Assembly: GCF_002019795.1 (NCBI RefSeq)
Contig: NZ_KV917381.1
Location: 3,690,068 to 3,754,067 of the forward strand
Direction: 5' to 3'
DNA from: Bacillus alkalicellulosilyticus
GTDB taxonomy: Bacteria; Bacillota; Bacilli; Bacillales; Bacillaceae_F
Length of the DNA stretch: 64,000 bases
Made by a program: the position numbers and the translations under genes
In this document: positions 26,287 through 35,368 of the stretch, one piece after another
How positions within the stretch are numbered: position 1 is the stretch's first letter
How the letters are laid out: each line of letters begins with the position of its first letter
Notes under the pieces: generated by a model
The model's input: only the letters and a program-made list of their open reading frames with translations
Told to the model about the DNA's origin: nothing
The model's database searches: none

Positions 26287-26868
26287 ATGTTGACTAAACC
26301 TTGCCGATATCCATTCATTGCATTTGAGCATAATGTCTTTTCTTCCAATAAGGTAGAACATCACTCCAAGTATAACAACAAGTCCGCCTGCAACGAAGAC
26401 AGGTAACTCACTAATAATATGACCAAATGCAGTAAATGTAAATGCTGCTGGAATCAATGAATAAAACGATAGCTTCGTATATTCTTTAAGTGACTTGGTA
26501 GATTCAACTAGATATAAAGAAGTTAAATGAAAATGAATAAATGGCATTAATCGAATAATCATCAATTGACTAATATGAAAAGAATGTTCCTCATCTCCGA
26601 ACCACTTCGCTTTAATCTTACGAATTTTTGGTAGAATACTTGGAAACAACTGAACAATATAATAAAACGACATACTAACGATTGTCATCCCAATGAGAGA
26701 ATACACCGTTCCATGAACAATACCAAATAAATAACCACCTATTAAACAAACAAGTAACACAGGAATAAAAAGCAATTGCCTAAACATATGAAATAGAATA
26801 AAAAAGACCGGGGCTAACCATCCGCTTTCTTCAATAAAACGAAAAATGGTTTCAGTAGCTTGTTCCAT
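26284..26868 (-). CDS. TVP38/TMEM64 (DedA/SNARE-associated type) membrane protein
   Basis: This is a 194-residue integral membrane protein. The family signature GYLFGIVHGTVYSLIGMTIVS (about residue 45) and MIRLMPFIHFHLTSLYLVESTKSLKEYTKLSFYSLIPAAF resemble the conserved VTT-domain core, though the usual FxxRxxP-type motifs are altered. Relatives act in lipid scrambling or undecaprenyl-phosphate recycling, but no specific role can be given here. The ATG has an AGGAGG site. It is inserted between ysdA and ysdB compared with B. subtilis. Confidence 0.8.
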   Translation of the reverse strand: MEQATETIFRFIEESGWLAPVFFILFHMFRQLLFIPVLLVCLIGGYLFGIVHGTVYSLIGMTIVSMSFYYIVQLFPSILPKIRKIKAKWFGDEEHSFHISQLMIIRLMPFIHFHLTSLYLVESTKSLKEYTKLSFYSLIPAAFTFTAFGHIISELPVFVAGGLVVILGVMFYLIGRKDIMLKCNEWISARFSQH

Positions 26869-26917
26869 TTACACCTCCTCCTTTCTATCATCGTATGTAA
26901 GGAGTCGTCTATGTATG

Positions 26918-27181
26918 TTAGGTAATCAGCCACTTTACGAGCACAATTCCTGCGATTTGAAGCAATAAAATGGCTGGGATGCCAAATTGGAAAGATGGCT
27001 TTTTCGTTTTATGGCGAAACACCCTCATTCCTAGCAGTATCCCGATAGACCCTCCAATCATAGCTAAGGAAAATAACGTACGTTCTGAAACTCTACTTTT
27101 TCTTAATTTAGCACATTGCTTATCGTAGCCCATGATTGCTAGAGCTACTACATTCATTCCTATTATATAGTATTCAATCAT
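26918..27181 (-). CDS. ysdA: DUF1294 membrane protein YsdA
   Basis: This is a short membrane protein of the DUF1294 family, 87 residues, with an N-terminal helix, the conserved MGYDKQCAKLRKSRVSE segment and the GGSIGILLGMRVFRHKTKKPSF motif. Its function is unknown. ATG 27181 has AGGAG about nine bases upstream; an ATG three codons earlier is too close to that site. It follows rplT as in B. subtilis but is separated from it by a terminator and a repeat-rich gap. Confidence 0.85.
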   Translation of the reverse strand: MIEYYIIGMNVVALAIMGYDKQCAKLRKSRVSERTLFSLAMIGGSIGILLGMRVFRHKTKKPSFQFGIPAILLLQIAGIVLVKWLIT

Positions 27182-27217
27182 CTCGTGCATGCTCCTATAT
27201 ATAATCCAAAATTAATG

Positions 27218-27298
27218 TAGCGGACAGGAGGAACCTTATTTGGGAAAAGCATGCTGATTCCACGCCTTTTTATAATAATAAGGTCTTCTGTGTCCGTT
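27218..27298. repeat. About 80-bp inverted repeat of the CGGAC family
   Basis: The left arm AGCGGACAGGAGGAACCTTATT (from 27219) and the right arm, read on the minus strand as AACGGACACAGAAGACCTTA (from 27298), are imperfect inverted copies. They enclose about 35 bases containing GCATGC. A further CGGACTCAGTGTCC motif follows at 27332. The whole rplT-ysdA gap (about 240 bases) is filled by these motifs and the rplT terminator. Confidence 0.6.
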
Positions 27299-27331
27299 CC
27301 AAGTAATAAACGGCGTTTTTTGTTAAAATAG

Positions 27332-27345
27332 CGGACTCAGTGTCC
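27332..27345. repeat. Short CGGAC-family motif
   Basis: GCGGACTCAGTGTCC is a partly palindromic relative (GGAC...GTCC) of the neighbouring inverted repeat and of the motif at 1695. Confidence 0.4.
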
Positions 27346-27385
27346 ATAAGCGACGCTGCGCTTTTCTCACTCGCTATTTCTTCAA

Positions 27386-27420
27386 AAAAATAGGCGTGGT
27401 CTTAGTAAATAAGCCACGCC
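27386..27420 (-). terminator. Terminator of the infC-rpmI-rplT operon
   Basis: GGCGTGG (27393-27399) pairs with CCACGCC (27414-27420), extended inside by CTTA/TAAG. The minus strand continues with seven Ts. Confidence 0.85.
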
Positions 27421-27429
27421 ATAGTAGTA

Positions 27430-27789
27430 TTATGAATTTAAGCTTGCTTTTGCTTTAGAAGCTAATTCAGCAAATGCTTTTTCATCGTTAATTGCAAGGT
27501 CTGCTAAAATTTTACGGTTAACGTTAATTTCAGCAATTTTTAATCCATGCATTAAACGGCTATAAGATAATCCGTTCATACGAGCTGCTGCGTTGATACG
27601 TGTGATCCATAGTTTACGGAAATCACGTTTCTTTTGACGACGGTCACGGTATGCATAAAGTAATGACTTCATTACCTGACCTTGTGCTGTTTTAAATAAA
27701 CGGTGTTTCGAACCGTGGTAACCTTTTGCTAACTTTAATACTTTCTTACGACGACGACGAGCTACATATCCGCCCTTGACTCTTGGCAT
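27430..27789 (-). CDS. rplT: 50S ribosomal protein L20
   Basis: L20 has 119 residues, the standard size, with the basic N-terminal extension ([26 protein letters not shown]) that threads into 23S rRNA. It is an assembly protein and, in Bacillus, the autogenous repressor of this operon through the leader upstream of infC. It is the last gene of infC-rpmI-rplT. Confidence 0.98.
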   Translation of the reverse strand: MPRVKGGYVARRRRKKVLKLAKGYHGSKHRLFKTAQGQVMKSLLYAYRDRRQKKRDFRKLWITRINAAARMNGLSYSRLMHGLKIAEINVNRKILADLAINDEKAFAELASKAKASLNS

Positions 27790-27823
27790 CGTATTTCCCT
27801 CCTTTATGCTTTACAGTTTCAGT

Positions 27824-28024
27824 TTATTTTTTGTACGTTAACATTGCTCTAATTCGTTTGAAATCACCAGAATGAACCATGCTTGCTTTACGTAATTTAC
27901 GTTTTTGCTTTGTAGATTTGTTAGCAAATAAGTGACTTGTAAACGCACGTGCACGCTTTAATTTTCCAGAACCCGTTTTCTTAAAACGCTTTGCAGCGCC
28001 TTTATGTGTTTTCATTTTAGGCAT
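27824..28024 (-). CDS. rpmI: 50S ribosomal protein L35
   Basis: L35 is a 66-residue basic protein beginning [20 protein letters not shown], diagnostic for the family. The ATG has an AAGGAGG site. It lies between infC and rplT in the conserved operon. Confidence 0.98.
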   Translation of the reverse strand: MPKMKTHKGAAKRFKKTGSGKLKRARAFTSHLFANKSTKQKRKLRKASMVHSGDFKRIRAMLTYKK

Positions 28025-28062
28025 TTGTCATATCCTCCTTCATCAAACTAACGTCAAGCTCA

Positions 28063-28584
28063 CTACTTATTTTCAGCTTTAGGAGCTAAGACTAAAAACA
28101 TGCTTCGACCTTCCATTTTAGGCGAAGATTCAATGATTGCGATATCTTCACATTCTTTGGCTAATCGCTCTAACACGACTCTCCCGATTTGTGAATGAGT
28201 AATTGCACGACCTCGGAAACGAATCGCTGCTTTTACTTTATCGCCTTTTGTCAGGAATTTTCTTGCATTTCGAAGCTTCGTGTTGAAATCATGGTCCTCA
28301 ATCGTAGGACTAAAACGAACTTCTTTTAAAGTCGTTATTTTTTGATTTTTACGTGCTTCTTTTTCTTTCTTTTGTTGCTCATATCTAAACTTACCAAAGT
28401 CCATAATCCGACAGACAGGCGGTTTAGCATTAGGTGCAACCATAACCAAATCAAGGTTTGCATTTTGAGCCATTTCTAATGCTTCTTGTTTTGTCTTAAC
28501 TCCAATCTGATCACCATTGGCACCGATGAGACGAACTTCACGAGCGCGAATGCTCTCGTTAATGAACATGTCCTTACTAATAAT
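28063..28584 (-). CDS. infC: Translation initiation factor IF-3 (ATT start)
   Basis: IF-3 binds the 30S subunit and monitors initiator tRNA and start codon. The two-domain sequence is complete ([19 protein letters not shown] at the start, [18 protein letters not shown] in the C-domain). No ATG, GTG or TTG sits at a proper distance from a ribosome site, but ATT 28584 lies six bases after GGAGGTGG and matches the AUU start known for infC, which IF-3 uses for self-control. The next ATG, five codons further, has poor spacing. The predicted length is 173 residues. Confidence 0.92.
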   Translation of the reverse strand: MISKDMFINESIRAREVRLIGANGDQIGVKTKQEALEMAQNANLDLVMVAPNAKPPVCRIMDFGKFRYEQQKKEKEARKNQKITTLKEVRFSPTIEDHDFNTKLRNARKFLTKGDKVKAAIRFRGRAITHSQIGRVVLERLAKECEDIAIIESSPKMEGRSMFLVLAPKAENK

Positions 28585-28589
28585 GAGCC

Positions 28590-28850
28590 ACCTCCAAATT
28601 TTTTTAAGACGGGGCAAAGCATACAATAAGCGCTGTTATTGAACATTAAACCGTCCGATACTCCACCACGAGTTTTTTACCTGACGAAAGTCAAATAAAA
28701 AAGTGTGAGCGTCAAAACGCCCACACTTATTCTAATTAAAATAAGAAAAATTCGTGACCTGCCAACTGCTTTTGCGTCAGTCAGGTGAGAAGCGGGCGCC
28801 TCTTCTTGCTTTGTGTCCATATATTATTATTTACTTATCTACTTTACCAC
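28590..28850 (-). promoter_or_regulatory. L20-type autoregulatory leader of infC-rpmI-rplT
   Basis: A terminator (AAGTGTGAGCG with CGCCCACACTT, 28701-28728, then a T-run on the minus strand) lies about 115 bases before infC. Upstream of it, ACCTGACTGACG can pair locally with the CAGT...CAGGT segment (28757-28786) or long-range with CGTCAGGT (28686-28679), downstream of the terminator. Mutually exclusive pairings of this kind fit the known L20 leader of Bacillus, in which L20 binding promotes termination. Assignment to that class is by position and layout. Confidence 0.7.
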
Positions 28851-28930
28851 ACCTTATTAGAGGTGTCAAACGTCATCAATTAACAACTTTTTTATCTTAA
28901 CGGAAAATGGGAGTAGATGCAAGACTTTTT

Positions 28931-30877
28931 TTATTTCTGTTTCTTTCCTCGTTGCTCAACTGTGGCTACTAACTCATTTGTAAACTCTTGCAACGGCACA
29001 GATACTGACTTTTGCTCGCCATATTTACGGACGTTGACAGATTCACCTTCAATTTCTTTATCCCCTAATACAAGCATGTAAGGGATTTTTTGAATTTGCG
29101 CTTCTCTGATTTTATAGCCGATTTTTTCATCCCGCTCATCTAATTCACAACGGATTCCAGCAAGTTGAAGAGTTTCCATTACCTTTTTCGCATAGTCAAG
29201 ATGAACATCTGGTGACACAGGAATCACTTGTACTTGAACTGGTGCGAGCCAGGCTGGGAATGCACCTTTGTATTCTTCTATTAAAAAGGCAACGAAGCGT
29301 TCCATTGTCGATACAACCCCACGATGAATAACAACTGGTCGATGATGCTTCCCATCTTCACCGATATAAGAGAGATCAAAACGCTCTGGAAGTAAGAAAT
29401 CAAGTTGGACCGTAGAAAGAGTCTCATCTTTACCAAGCGCTGTACGAACTTGAACATCTAACTTAGGACCGTAGAATGCAGCCTCTCCTTCAGCTTCATA
29501 ATAGTCAAGACCTAACTCATCCATCGCATCTTTAAGCATCGCCTGCGCTTTAGTCCACATCGCATCATCATCAAAGTATTTTTCCTTATCCTCTGGATCA
29601 CGATACGATAACCTAAACGAGTAATCAGAAAGACCAAAATCATTATATACTTCTTGAACAAGTCGAACGACGCGAATAAATTCTTCTTTAATTTGGTCTG
29701 GGCGACAGAAGATATGAGCATCATTTAACGTCATTCCTCTCACTCGTTGAAGACCTGTTAAGGCTCCACTCATTTCATAGCGGTGCATTGTTCCAAGTTC
29801 TGCAATTCGAATTGGAAGTTTGCGATAAGAATGAATGTCATGCTTATATACCATCATGTGATGAGGACAGTTCATTGGTCGTAACACAAGTTGCTCATTG
29901 TCCATTTCCATTACAGGGAACATACTGTCTTGGTAATGGTCCCAGTGTCCTGATGTTTTATATAATTCTGAACTTCCAAGGACCGGTGTATACACATGCT
30001 GATAGCCAAGTTTTTCTTCTTTATCAACAATATAACGTTCAATAATACGACGAATCGAAGCTCCTTTTGGTAACCAAAGAGGCAAGCCTTGTCCTACCTT
30101 TTGCGAGTTCGTGAATAAGCTTAACTCTTTGCCTAGCTTACGATGGTCTCGTTCTTTTGCTTCTTCAAGTAAACGAAGATGTTCATCTAAGTCTGCCTTT
30201 TTAAAGAAAGCTGTTCCATAAATCCGTTGTAGCATTTTATTTTTGCTATCCCCACGCCAGTAGGCACCAGCAATACTTAACAGCTTAAATTCTTTTAGCT
30301 TTCCTGTGGACGGAACATGAATACCACGACAAAGGTCAAAGAAGTCACCTTGCTCATAAATTGTCACTGTTTCCCCTGCAGGAATGGCATCGATCAACTC
30401 TAGTTTTAACGGGTCGTTTATTTCTTTGTATAAAGAAATAGCCTCATCCCGAGATACTTCTTTACGAACAACGTCTATGTTTTCAGAGATGATTTTTTTC
30501 ATTTCTTTTTCAATTTTTGTTAAATCTTCTGCTGTGATTGGTTCTTGTGAATCAATGTCATAGTAAAAGCCATTTTCAATCACAGGGCCAACACCTAACT
30601 TAACATCTCCGTAGATTCTCTTAACCGCTTGCGCTAGTAAGTGTGCCGTACTATGTCTTAAGATTTCAAGACTTTCTTTTGAATCTGGTGTTACAATTTC
30701 AATTTCACCATTTTCTTCAATCGGTGTGCGAAGATCAATTAATTCTCCGTTCAGTTTTCCTGCGATTGCTTTTTTCTTTAATCCGGGGCTTATTGATGCG
30801 GCAACATCTTCTGTTGATACTCCTTGCGGAAACTCTTTTACAGCGCCGTCAGGAAATGTTAATTGTACTTGTGACAT
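28931..30877 (-). CDS. thrS: Threonyl-tRNA synthetase
   Basis: This class II synthetase has 648 residues, the standard full-length form. The N-terminal TGS domain ([21 protein letters not shown]), the editing SAD domain ([16 protein letters not shown], then [10 protein letters not shown] with HxxxH and Cys ligands), the catalytic core with [12 protein letters not shown] zinc ligand region and the anticodon-binding end (VQVIPVSPD) are visible. It is controlled by the T-box upstream. Confidence 0.98.
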   Translation of the reverse strand: MSQVQLTFPDGAVKEFPQGVSTEDVAASISPGLKKKAIAGKLNGELIDLRTPIEENGEIEIVTPDSKESLEILRHSTAHLLAQAVKRIYGDVKLGVGPVIENGFYYDIDSQEPITAEDLTKIEKEMKKIISENIDVVRKEVSRDEAISLYKEINDPLKLELIDAIPAGETVTIYEQGDFFDLCRGIHVPSTGKLKEFKLLSIAGAYWRGDSKNKMLQRIYGTAFFKKADLDEHLRLLEEAKERDHRKLGKELSLFTNSQKVGQGLPLWLPKGASIRRIIERYIVDKEEKLGYQHVYTPVLGSSELYKTSGHWDHYQDSMFPVMEMDNEQLVLRPMNCPHHMMVYKHDIHSYRKLPIRIAELGTMHRYEMSGALTGLQRVRGMTLNDAHIFCRPDQIKEEFIRVVRLVQEVYNDFGLSDYSFRLSYRDPEDKEKYFDDDAMWTKAQAMLKDAMDELGLDYYEAEGEAAFYGPKLDVQVRTALGKDETLSTVQLDFLLPERFDLSYIGEDGKHHRPVVIHRGVVSTMERFVAFLIEEYKGAFPAWLAPVQVQVIPVSPDVHLDYAKKVMETLQLAGIRCELDERDEKIGYKIREAQIQKIPYMLVLGDKEIEGESVNVRKYGEQKSVSVPLQEFTNELVATVEQRGKKQK

Positions 30878-30959
30878 GCTTCTTTCACTCCTTCTGTTCT
30901 CTTCTTACGACAGTCACTCCATTATGAAACTCATGCAATGATCAAACTCTTTTTAAGAC

Positions 30960-31215
30960 ATAAAAAAACACCCATCCCAAAAAGGGACGAGTGATGTCTC
31001 GTGGTTCCACCCTTGTTCTACAGCTAACGATAGCTATAGCACTTCGCATCAGAATAACGGTCTGGAGCCGTCAGTAAATAATAAAACCTAATGATTTGTT
31101 CCTTACTGAAGTTCAGAGGTGGTAAATCAAATCTTACGTTAGGAAGCTTCCAGCCCATGTCTTCCCTCTCTGTAAACCATCGGAAATGATTATTGTCCTC
31201 ATCATGACATTTCAT
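30960..31215 (-). promoter_or_regulatory. T-box riboswitch of thrS
   Basis: On the minus strand AAGGGTGGAACCACG (31014-31000) is the T-box. The terminator arms CACTCGTCCC (30993-30984) and GGGATGGGTG (30978-30969) are followed by seven Ts. Upstream, an ACC triplet (TTTACCACCTCTGAAC) is available as the Thr specifier. An apparent 63-codon ORF inside the leader is not translated in this model. Confidence 0.92.
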
Positions 31216-31280
31216 TATTATATATGTAAATAATTATAAGAACAGGAATCAAGAAAAGCAAGCCCAAGTAAAAAAAATTT

Positions 31281-32147
31281 TTACTGAAGTGAATTCGGTA
31301 TTTGAAAAAGTTGCCTTGTATGAACAAAAGCTCTTTCTTGAAATATCGTTTGAATTGTTACGATAACGTCATTATCAATTTCGTCTGTGTAAATGTGAAC
31401 TTGCTCAGGAACCATACTAACAAGAGGAGAAATGACCATCTCATCAATATCCAGGTCTCCCTCATAAACTAGGTCTTTGTCCAACATGTACAGCTTTTGC
31501 TCTCGACTTATTTCTTGTAACTGTTCGTTGTAAAAATGAAAGTTTCCTTCTTGTACCAAGTGAATGATTTTTTGTTTTGTAGGTGACTTTTGCAAGTAAT
31601 AACGTAACCCCTCAACAATATTCTGATACTCTTGTTCTAGTAAATACTCATCAATAGCGACTTCTACGCAGTCAATTAACATTTCTCCATACTCCTTTAA
31701 CCGAAACGTCAGGAATGGCTCATAATAAAAAACAGTATCTATATCTATTCCATTCGAAAAGGCTTCATACAAAAAATGTTCTCTTGAAAAATGCTCTGAC
31801 ACTGCTGGGAGATCATTCCGGTCTCCCTCTAGGATTGAACGGGCAATCGATAAAATTTGTTTCTGCTCTTCTTCATCTGAAAAGTAAAAAATGGTGGCAA
31901 TGATTTCTTTCAACCATTGCTCCTCTCGAGTGGTAACCACATGCTCGGACAATACAGATACAAGCCAGGGTTGAAAGGAATCACAAAAGCTCTTTTCTTC
32001 TACATCATAATCAATTTGAATGAGTTCACACTTTTCATCCATTGTGATTTCTCGTAAGCCTATCTGTAAAAACATCTCCATATATGACTTTAATTTAGAA
32101 TAAATCTCCTGACAATCTTGGTGAGACTCAAAATGAATAGATATCAA
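31281..32147 (-). CDS. ytxC: YtxC-like sporulation-associated protein
   Basis: This is a 288-residue soluble protein of the YtxC family, found in spore-forming Bacillaceae between thrS and dnaI; its function is unclear. The sequence is acidic and without a recognised catalytic motif. The start is TTG 32147, with AAGGAGGAGT eight bases upstream. It is followed on the minus strand by the thrS T-box region. The call rests mainly on position, length and overall similarity. Confidence 0.7.
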   Translation of the reverse strand: MISIHFESHQDCQEIYSKLKSYMEMFLQIGLREITMDEKCELIQIDYDVEEKSFCDSFQPWLVSVLSEHVVTTREEQWLKEIIATIFYFSDEEEQKQILSIARSILEGDRNDLPAVSEHFSREHFLYEAFSNGIDIDTVFYYEPFLTFRLKEYGEMLIDCVEVAIDEYLLEQEYQNIVEGLRYYLQKSPTKQKIIHLVQEGNFHFYNEQLQEISREQKLYMLDKDLVYEGDLDIDEMVISPLVSMVPEQVHIYTDEIDNDVIVTIQTIFQERAFVHTRQLFQIPNSLQ

Positions 32148-32310
32148 TTAGTACTCCTCCTTATCCTATTTGATTTTCGGCAATATATATTTACGTATCT
32201 CCTAGTTGATTCATTAGTAATAGATCGCCCAAAGCATAATGACTATGTAAAAGAGGTCTTTACTTACATCGCCCAAAACTACTCTATTTCATACGTATGA
32301 CAAGCTAAAA

Positions 32311-32360
32311 AAAAAATGACAAAGAAAAACGATGAGGGCATTTTTCTTTAGTCATTTTTT
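32311..32360. terminator. Long A/T-rich hairpin between ytxC and the chemoreceptor gene
   Basis: AAAAAATGACAAAGAAAAA (32311-32329) pairs almost completely with TTTTTCTTTAGTCATTTTTT (32341-32360). It lies between two divergent genes, upstream of the sigma-D-like promoter, and could insulate them. The rest of the 400-base gap holds that promoter and a long 5' leader. Confidence 0.5.
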
Positions 32361-32369
32361 AGAATAATT

Positions 32370-32395
32370 TAAAAAAAGTACGTTGACACCGATAT
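32370..32395 (+). promoter_or_regulatory. Sigma-D-like promoter of the chemoreceptor gene
   Basis: TAAA (32370-32373), 14 bases and ACCGATAT (32388-32395) match the B. subtilis sigma-D consensus TAAA-N14-16-GCCGATAT at all but one position. Sigma-D drives motility and chemoreceptor genes, so the functional link supports it. The implied 5' untranslated region is about 145 bases. Confidence 0.6.
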
Positions 32396-32548
32396 AACTA
32401 CTATAACGACCAATCGCTTTCTTTCCTTGCTAGAGAATAGAAAATAGGTTACCACAAACGGCTCATTCTTTTAATCACAAAATACTAAATACGAATGTTA
32501 TAGTGTGAAAAAAGTAAACCAAATACAACAAAGAAGAGAGGGTTAGTC

Positions 32549-34084
32549 ATGCAAGAACGCAAGAATCGACTTATGCTATTTTTTTCAAGCTTCACAGTAG
32601 TTATATCAGTACTCATTCATTTTTTACACAGGCAAATTGGTTGGTTTGATTCATACCTAGCAGTAACTCAAGCTATTCATTCATCCACAAACCTTTTCTT
32701 ATTAAATCTTTTATTAACGGTACCGATTATTCTTTTTCTAGTTTCATATTTTCTTTATCGTAAGAAAAAAGAACATCCTGCTATTCCATTAATTATTATG
32801 CTAACATTAACGTTTGCAAGTATTTCTATCATTGCTGGCGGAGACGGAATGGTCGAGTATCACTTTTCAATTTTTATGGTTATTGCTGCACTAGCTTATT
32901 TTGAAAAAATTAAACTGATTATTGGTAGTACTATTATTTTTGCGATACACCATGTAGCTGGATATTTTCTAGTACCCGAACTTATTTGCGGAACAGACGC
33001 TTATCCATTTACCCTTCTTATAGTTCATGCTATCTTTTTACTGTTTACAAGTGCTATTGTTATTGTTCAAATCAAAGTAAGACAAAGTTTTGTAACCTCT
33101 GTTCAGGAAAAAGAAAAAGCTCAAAATGAAGTGATCAATACCTTAATGGCACGGATAAAAGAATCATCTGATGAGGTGATGACGGGGGTAGATACACTTG
33201 AAATTGGTGCGTTTGAATCAACTGCAGCTTCAAATGAAATCGTTAATTCGATTGTAGAAATGGTAGAAGGTGCCGAACAACAAGCCGAAAAATGTATGGG
33301 AAGTAAACAGTTGCTTGACCATATGAGAGAAGATGTAAAAGAAGTAATTGAACAAACCAGACGGTCTACACAAACATCAACCGAAACAAGCGAACAAGCC
33401 AAACAAGGAAAACAAGAAATAAACGTAACAGAAAAGCAAATGAGTGAAATTTTTACGTCTGTCATTGAAATGAGTGACGTCGTTGACCGACTAAGAAATC
33501 GTTCGTCAAGTATCCAACAAACTTTATTGCTCATGAGAGAAATCGCTGAGCAAACCAATTTATTGGCCCTTAATGCGGCGATCGAAGCTGCTAGAGCTGG
33601 AGAGGCAGGGAAAGGATTTGCTGTTGTTGCCGATGAAGTTCGAAAGCTAGCTGACCAATCCAACAATTATGCAAATATCATTGGCCAAACGTTATATGAT
33701 GTCATCAAAGATTCAACTGACATCAGTGAAGTGATGAACTATAGTAAAACCCAAGTTGAACTTGGATTACAACAGGTGAAAAACACCGGCTCCATCTTTG
33801 AACAAATTGTTTCAAAAATTGACCATGTTCACCATGATATTCAAACTTCTTATCAAATGGCCGAACAGATTGATGATAGAGTGAACATCATCTTCCATGA
33901 AATAGAACAGATGAGTTTGATTTCCGAACAATTTAAAGAGAATACTGAAACCATTTCTGCCTCATCTGAACAACAATTGACGACATTTGAAGAATTCAAG
34001 CAAACTACTAACACGCTAAAACACATTACAACCAACTTAAGAGAACACGTTACTCATTTATCTGATGAAAAAAGCACTTCTTAA
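32549..34084 (+). CDS. Methyl-accepting chemotaxis protein with six-helix membrane sensor
   Basis: This is a 511-residue chemoreceptor. The N-terminal about 175 residues form roughly six hydrophobic helices with almost no extracellular domain, unlike classical receptors with two helices and a Cache domain. Within them are a conserved EYHFSIF segment (His105) and an AIHHVAGYF segment (His134, His135). No clear HAMP domain follows. The cytoplasmic part is a standard coiled-coil signalling domain with the hairpin-tip signature [18 protein letters not shown] (about 334-351). The ATG has a GAGAGGG site. It is an orphan gene on the plus strand between ytxC and mqnC, away from other chemotaxis genes. 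The signal sensed is unknown. Confidence 0.88.
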   Translation: MQERKNRLMLFFSSFTVVISVLIHFLHRQIGWFDSYLAVTQAIHSSTNLFLLNLLLTVPIILFLVSYFLYRKKKEHPAIPLIIMLTLTFASISIIAGGDGMVEYHFSIFMVIAALAYFEKIKLIIGSTIIFAIHHVAGYFLVPELICGTDAYPFTLLIVHAIFLLFTSAIVIVQIKVRQSFVTSVQEKEKAQNEVINTLMARIKESSDEVMTGVDTLEIGAFESTAASNEIVNSIVEMVEGAEQQAEKCMGSKQLLDHMREDVKEVIEQTRRSTQTSTETSEQAKQGKQEINVTEKQMSEIFTSVIEMSDVVDRLRNRSSSIQQTLLLMREIAEQTNLLALNAAIEAARAGEAGKGFAVVADEVRKLADQSNNYANIIGQTLYDVIKDSTDISEVMNYSKTQVELGLQQVKNTGSIFEQIVSKIDHVHHDIQTSYQMAEQIDDRVNIIFHEIEQMSLISEQFKENTETISASSEQQLTTFEEFKQTTNTLKHITTNLREHVTHLSDEKSTS

Positions 34085-34106
34085 GGATAATTAATAGGAC
34101 TTAAAA

Positions 34107-34137
34107 AGAGCGTACCAATTTATGGTACGCCCTTTTT
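34107..34137. terminator. Terminator between the chemoreceptor gene and mqnC
   Basis: GCGTACCA (34110-34117) pairs with TGGTACGC (34123-34130). Five Ts follow on the plus strand and an A-run precedes it, so it can serve both convergent genes. Confidence 0.8.
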
Positions 34138-34146
34138 GTTTGTATT

Positions 34147-35253
34147 CTAGTTTTGCATGATAAAGTCTTTGCCTGTTTCTTCTGTATCCGCAAATACCTT
34201 TAACGTTTTGTATTTTGTATTTCTCTGAGCAGGAATTTTTCCCGCTTCTCTTATTAATTGAAGGATTTGATTTGTATTTACCTTATGCGTCGTCCCTGCT
34301 GCAGAAACAACATTTTCCTCCATCATCGTACTACCAAAGTCATTACATCCGTATGACAATGACTGCTTTCCGACTTCTGGACCCATCGTTACCCATGAAG
34401 ACTGGAAATTCGCAATATTATCTAAGAAAATACGAGAAATGGCTACATTTTTTAAATACTCACGTGGTGGTGTTTTCTCACCCGGAAGATTTGTGTTATC
34501 TGGCTGGAACGTCCATGAGATAAAGGCTAAGAAGCAATCTGTCTCATCTTGAGCATCGCGAACGCGTTCCAAATGAAGAGCACGCTCTTCAAACGTTTCT
34601 CCTAGTCCTATTACCATTGTAGCCGTTCCATGCATTCCCACTTGCTTGACCATCTTCATGCAATCAATCCACTCACGCCAAGATGATTTGATACGACTAA
34701 CTCTTTTTCGTGTTTTGTCCGTTAAAATCTCAGCTCCGCCTCCAGGTACAGAATCAAGTCCTGCTTCCTTGAGCTCCGTTAGCACTTCTTCTAAAGAAAG
34801 TCCTGACACTTCAACCATTTTCCATATTTCCGCAGGAGAAAAAGAATGCATTGTAATGTCATACCGTTTTTTAATATTACGTAATAAGTCCGTATAATAG
34901 CTTAATGGAAGGTCTGGATTCGTCCCACCTTGCATTAGTATTTCTGTTCCACCAACCGCAAGTGTCTCCTCAATCTTTTGGAAGATGACATCATCACTTA
35001 ACACATACCCTTCTTCGTGTCCTGGTGGTCGATAAAATGCACAAAAACGACAATAGGTGTCGCAAAAATTTGTATAGTTAACATTACGCCCTATGACAAA
35101 TGTCGTAATCGGCTCTGGATGCCATTTTTTCATTATTTCGTTTGCAGCTGCTCCGATTTTTTCGACTTCATCACTCTCATAAAGCTTGACCGCGTCTTCT
35201 ACAGAAATGCGTTGCCCTTGAACAGCACGTTCAAGAATAAGGTCTATGCTCAT
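34147..35253 (-). CDS. mqnC: Cyclic dehypoxanthinyl futalosine synthase
   Basis: MqnC is a radical SAM enzyme of the futalosine route to menaquinone; it cyclises dehypoxanthinyl futalosine. The 368-residue protein has the iron-sulfur motif CDTYCRFC (Cys64, Cys68, Cys71), the MQGGTNPDLPLSYY and LDSVPGGGAEIL stretches typical of the MqnC/MqnE/CofH group, and the MqnC-like C-terminus VSAAGTTHKVNTNQI. The ATG has a GGAGG site. No other mqn gene is in the window. The B. subtilis segment does not have it and that species uses the o-succinylbenzoate route. MqnE is the main alternative assignment. Confidence 0.85.
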   Translation of the reverse strand: MSIDLILERAVQGQRISVEDAVKLYESDEVEKIGAAANEIMKKWHPEPITTFVIGRNVNYTNFCDTYCRFCAFYRPPGHEEGYVLSDDVIFQKIEETLAVGGTEILMQGGTNPDLPLSYYTDLLRNIKKRYDITMHSFSPAEIWKMVEVSGLSLEEVLTELKEAGLDSVPGGGAEILTDKTRKRVSRIKSSWREWIDCMKMVKQVGMHGTATMVIGLGETFEERALHLERVRDAQDETDCFLAFISWTFQPDNTNLPGEKTPPREYLKNVAISRIFLDNIANFQSSWVTMGPEVGKQSLSYGCNDFGSTMMEENVVSAAGTTHKVNTNQILQLIREAGKIPAQRNTKYKTLKVFADTEETGKDFIMQN

Positions 35254-35368
35254 GTAAAAACCTCCATCACGTTGTAAACTAGTTTAATACTACCATAGAA
35301 TTGAAAGTAATTCCTATTTTCACTCTCGGAAAAAACAACCAATTTGACTATCAATCTAGGTGCTTATA

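Noticed and set aside
31024-31215. 63-codon ORF upstream of thrS
   Set aside because: It lies wholly within the T-box leader; the sequence is explained by RNA structure.
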